DNA of 64,000 bases from Pseudomonas sp. RIT-PI-q (GTDB lineage: Bacteria > Pseudomonadota > Gammaproteobacteria > Pseudomonadales > Pseudomonadaceae): positions 62,001 through 126,000 of the forward strand of contig NZ_LHPC01000049.1 in the NCBI RefSeq assembly GCF_001297125.1, read 5' to 3'. The notes under the pieces are model-generated. The model made no database searches, had not been told where the DNA came from, and saw only the letters and a program-made list of their open reading frames with translations. The first letter of the stretch is position 1; each line of letters opens with the position of its first letter. The position numbers and the translations under genes were made by a program. Below, one piece after another: positions 61,815 through 64,000 of the stretch.

Positions 61815-63662
61815 TCACTCAGCCTGGCGCAACCGCTTGTAAAGGGTATTGCGGCTCACCCCCAACCGCCGGGCCAGGTGCGAAATATTCCCCCCAGCCG
61901 CTTGCAACAGCCGATTCAAATCCTCGGCATCATTCAAATCCACCGCCAGCGGCTCTGGCGTCTCCACCGGCTCCATCTCCAGATCGACAAAAAAATCATC
62001 CGGTAAATGCTCCGGTCGCACCGGTTGTTCCTCGGCCATGGCCAGCGCTACCTGCATCACGCTGCTGACCTGGCGCAAATTCCCCGGCCACGGATGGCGG
62101 CCGAACAACTCCGTCACTTCCCGGCTCAACCCGGCCCACTGGCTCGGCTCACGATGTTGCTCCCACAAGCGCTTGAACAACGCCTGCTTGTCACTGCGCT
62201 CCCGTAGCGGCGGCAATTCCAGGGTCAGGCCGCCGATCCGGTAATAAAGGTCTTCACGAAACCGTCCCAACTGCACCTGTTCACGCAACGAGCGGTTGGT
62301 CGCCGAGATGATGCGAATATCCACCGGGAACAGCTCGCTGCTGCCCACCGGTTGCACGCAACGCTCCTGCAACACGCGCAACAGTCGGGCCTGGGTCGGC
62401 AGCGGCATGTCGCCGATTTCATCGAGGAACAGCGTGCCTTTGTCGGCTTTGCGGATCAGCCCGATGCTGCCTTTCTGATTGGCGCCGGTGAACGCGCCTT
62501 TCTCGTAGCCAAACAGCTCGGACTCCACCAGTTCGGCGGGGATCGCTGCACAGTTGACGGCAATGAACGGTTGTTTGCTGCGCGAGCTGGCCTGGTGCAG
62601 CGCTTTGACGAAAACTTCCTTGCCGACGCCGGTTTCACCGTGGATCAGCAGCGGAATGTCTTTTTCCAGCAAACGCTCGGCCTGACGTACGGCTTTTTCT
62701 ACTCGACTGTCACCGAAATGCAGGGTGTTGAGGCTGATCGCTGCCGGCGCCGCCACTGTTGGTTCCGCTGCCTTGGTTTCAGAAAACAGTCTCGCCTGAA
62801 TCGGCACCTGTTTCGGTCGCTTCAACAGGCATTGAAAGCGATTGCGCCCGGAAGCTTGCAGGGCGAAGGGCAGGCCATCGGGCTGGTTCAGCAGTTCCAG
62901 CAAGGACACCTTGAACAGGCTCTCGACACTGACCCGCGACAGGCTGATGCCCAGCAGATTGTCGGCCCGGCGGTTGGCCGACAGCACCTGGCCGGTTTCA
63001 TCGAAGATCAGCAACCCGGCCCATTGGCTGTCGAGGTTGTTCAGCCCGGTGTTGAAGGTCAGTTGGAAATGCTGGCCGTGGAACAGGTTGAGGATCAGCC
63101 GGTTCTCCACGGTCTGACTCATCATCTTGACCATGCCGAGGGTGTGGGACGGCGGCAGGTAGCTGTCGCTGGACACATCCAGCACCGCGATCACCTTGCG
63201 TTCGGCATCGAAAATCGGCGCGGCGGAACCGGTCATGAAGCGGTTGGCCTTGAGGAAATGTTCATCGTGCTCGATGTGCACCGCCTGCTCGCAAGCCAGC
63301 GCGGTGCCGATCGCATTGGTGCCGCTGCAACGCTCCATCCAGCTGGCGCCGGCGCTGAAACCGCGGGTCAGGCTCGGCTCGATAAAACGTTGGGTGCCCC
63401 AGGACGTCAGCACCTGGCCCTGGTTGTCGGCCAGCATGATCAGGCAATTGGAATTGCTCAGGATGTTCTCGTAATACGGCAGGACTTCCTGGTGGGTGGT
63501 CTGCACCAATGAATGCTGGCTCTCCAGCAACTGCGCGATGCCTTCCGCCGGTAACTGGTCAAACGCCGGAGCGCTCTGATGATCGAGGCCGAACGCACGG
63601 CAACGCGACCAGGAGTCCTGGATGATGGCGTCGTGGGAGAGCTTTGATGCGGGTGCGGCCAT
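61815..63662 (-). CDS. sigma-54-dependent transcriptional activator (AcoR/Fis type)
   Basis: A 615-residue enhancer-binding protein. The N-terminal GAF sensor covers MLADNQGQVLTSWG to GTNAIGTALACEQAVHI. A PAS-like part (IFDETGQVLSANRRADNLLG) precedes the AAA+ domain with Walker A HGETGVGKEVF, GAFTGA in YEKGAFTGANQ, and Walker B GTLFLDEIGDM. The C-terminal Fis-type HTH is GGNISHLARRLGVSRNTLYKRL. The layout matches AcoR-type regulators of acetoin, alcohol or diol use. A sigma-54 promoter and TGTTCA repeats lie upstream, pointing away to a target operon just outside the window. Confidence 0.9.
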   Translation of the reverse strand: MAAPASKLSHDAIIQDSWSRCRAFGLDHQSAPAFDQLPAEGIAQLLESQHSLVQTTHQEVLPYYENILSNSNCLIMLADNQGQVLTSWGTQRFIEPSLTRGFSAGASWMERCSGTNAIGTALACEQAVHIEHDEHFLKANRFMTGSAAPIFDAERKVIAVLDVSSDSYLPPSHTLGMVKMMSQTVENRLILNLFHGQHFQLTFNTGLNNLDSQWAGLLIFDETGQVLSANRRADNLLGISLSRVSVESLFKVSLLELLNQPDGLPFALQASGRNRFQCLLKRPKQVPIQARLFSETKAAEPTVAAPAAISLNTLHFGDSRVEKAVRQAERLLEKDIPLLIHGETGVGKEVFVKALHQASSRSKQPFIAVNCAAIPAELVESELFGYEKGAFTGANQKGSIGLIRKADKGTLFLDEIGDMPLPTQARLLRVLQERCVQPVGSSELFPVDIRIISATNRSLREQVQLGRFREDLYYRIGGLTLELPPLRERSDKQALFKRLWEQHREPSQWAGLSREVTELFGRHPWPGNLRQVSSVMQVALAMAEEQPVRPEHLPDDFFVDLEMEPVETPEPLAVDLNDAEDLNRLLQAAGGNISHLARRLGVSRNTLYKRLRQAE

Positions 63663-63715
63663 GGCAGGCAATCTCTGAGCAAAGCTTTTATTGTTTTTAT
63701 GGAGGTACACAACCC

Positions 63716-63818
63716 CTGTAGGAGCGAGCTTGCTCGCGAAGGACGTCACCGATGATGAGGGATGCCTGAATGAACGAGGCGGCCATGCGTCCATCGCGAG
63801 CAAGCTCGCTCCTACAGG
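63716..63818. repeat. REP-like pair, GCGAGC family
   Basis: Facing GGAGCGAGCTTGCTCGCG and CGCGAGCAAGCTCGCTCC units lie just upstream of the activator gene. Confidence 0.9.
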
Positions 63819-63841
63819 GAGCGTGAACTGTCCGTAGAGTG

Positions 63842-63912
63842 TTGTTCACTATTGTTCATTGTCAATCTTTGAACTGTTCAATTGTTCATTCGAGGTTGTT
63901 CATTTCTGTTCA
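63842..63912. promoter_or_regulatory. cluster of six TGTTCA direct repeats
   Basis: TGTTCA starts at 63843, 63853, 63875, 63883, 63898 and 63907, all in the same orientation; four extend to TTGTTCA, and one is part of the dyad TTGAAC-T-GTTCAA at 63869-63881. The cluster lies about 90-160 bases before the start site predicted from the sigma-54 promoter, as expected for an enhancer. Confidence 0.6.
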
Positions 63913-63976
63913 GCAACGAAAGCGGTTTTCCCTGCATTTGAAGGATTTTCAAGCCGGATCAAAAGCTTGCAATTTC

Positions 63977-63992
63977 TGGCACGAAAGTCGCT
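63977..63992 (+). promoter_or_regulatory. sigma-54 promoter reading out of the window
   Basis: TGGCACGAAAGTCGCT: GG at 63978-63979 and GC at 63990-63991 with 10 bases between. Transcription would start near 64003, just beyond the window. Confidence 0.7.
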
Positions 63993-64000
63993 CTACCGCT

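Noticed and set aside
1..64000. CRISPR arrays, tRNA or rRNA genes, insertion sequences
   Set aside because: No regularly spaced repeats, no cloverleaf-like sequence and no transposase were seen. All repeats are facing REP-type pairs or short operator repeats.

Overview
This window is a chromosomal stretch from a fluorescent-group Pseudomonas (inference). The evidence is the GC-rich codon use, the many GAGCGGGCTTGCCCGC-type REP pairs, the Liu leucine pathway, a PrrF sRNA, a Crc-antagonist type sRNA and the glnS-cysS and lpxH-ppiB neighbourhoods. I see no prophage, IS element, CRISPR array, rRNA or tRNA. Most of it is ordinary core and accessory metabolism with dense, well-organised regulation between the genes.

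Layout. 1-2.3 kb: the 3' end of fadH, a D-cysteine desulfhydrase-like PLP enzyme, and a cytochrome b561. 2.5-9.7 kb: an aminoethylphosphonate island with phnW, phnX, two paralogous LysR regulators, an organophosphate-antiporter-type MFS transporter and a DadA-like FAD aminophosphonate oxidoreductase. 9.7-14.8 kb: an orphan short VgrG, a YebC-family protein, a leucine-rich-repeat Ser/Thr kinase and a ZapE-like ATPase. 14.9-22.7 kb: a Pot-type ABC importer joined to a three-subunit (2Fe-2S/FAD/FAD) amine or opine dehydrogenase, with a divergent IclR regulator. 22.9-25.9 kb: an ECF sigma/anti-sigma pair divergent from a catalase-like peroxidase and cytochrome b561. 26-30.7 kb: an MFS/HxlR pair, an M14 carboxypeptidase, the PrrF sRNA, a small DUF6124-like protein and a PrtR-like repressor. 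30.7-40.5 kb: the leucine/isovalerate genes liuABCD, a divergent acyl-CoA ligase, a CrcY-like sRNA, liuE and liuR. 40.6-45.4 kb: a LysR/acyl-CoA dehydrogenase pair, a PstS-OmpA fusion and xthA. 45.7-51.8 kb: a GNAT protein and tamA-tamB. 52-56.9 kb: a MarR-controlled tripartite EmrAB-type efflux operon. 57-61.6 kb: lpxH, ppiB, glnS and cysS. 61.8-64 kb: a sigma-54 activator (AcoR type) with a rightward sigma-54 promoter at the very end of the window.

The most interesting signals lie between genes. (1) At 38.5-39.0 kb, on the minus strand beside liuE, is an sRNA of about 380 nt with six A-rich AAnAAnAA-like Hfq/Crc motifs, a perfect GG-N10-GC sigma-54 promoter and a GTGTTAC...GTAACAC upstream dyad; this fits CrcY/CrcZ. 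(2) At 24.16-24.24 kb two divergent promoters share the identical pattern GGAATAA-N14-CGTCT, tying the ECF sigma factor to the catalase-b561 pair. (3) A PrrF sRNA with a Fur box over its promoter lies at 29.35-29.46 kb. (4) LiuR boxes, paired MarR operators and paired HxlR operators are readable directly. (5) Six TGTTCA repeats precede the sigma-54 promoter at the right edge.

Starts were chosen by family length, the position of REP elements and visible ribosome sites. All functions are inferred from reading sequence; no database search was run.
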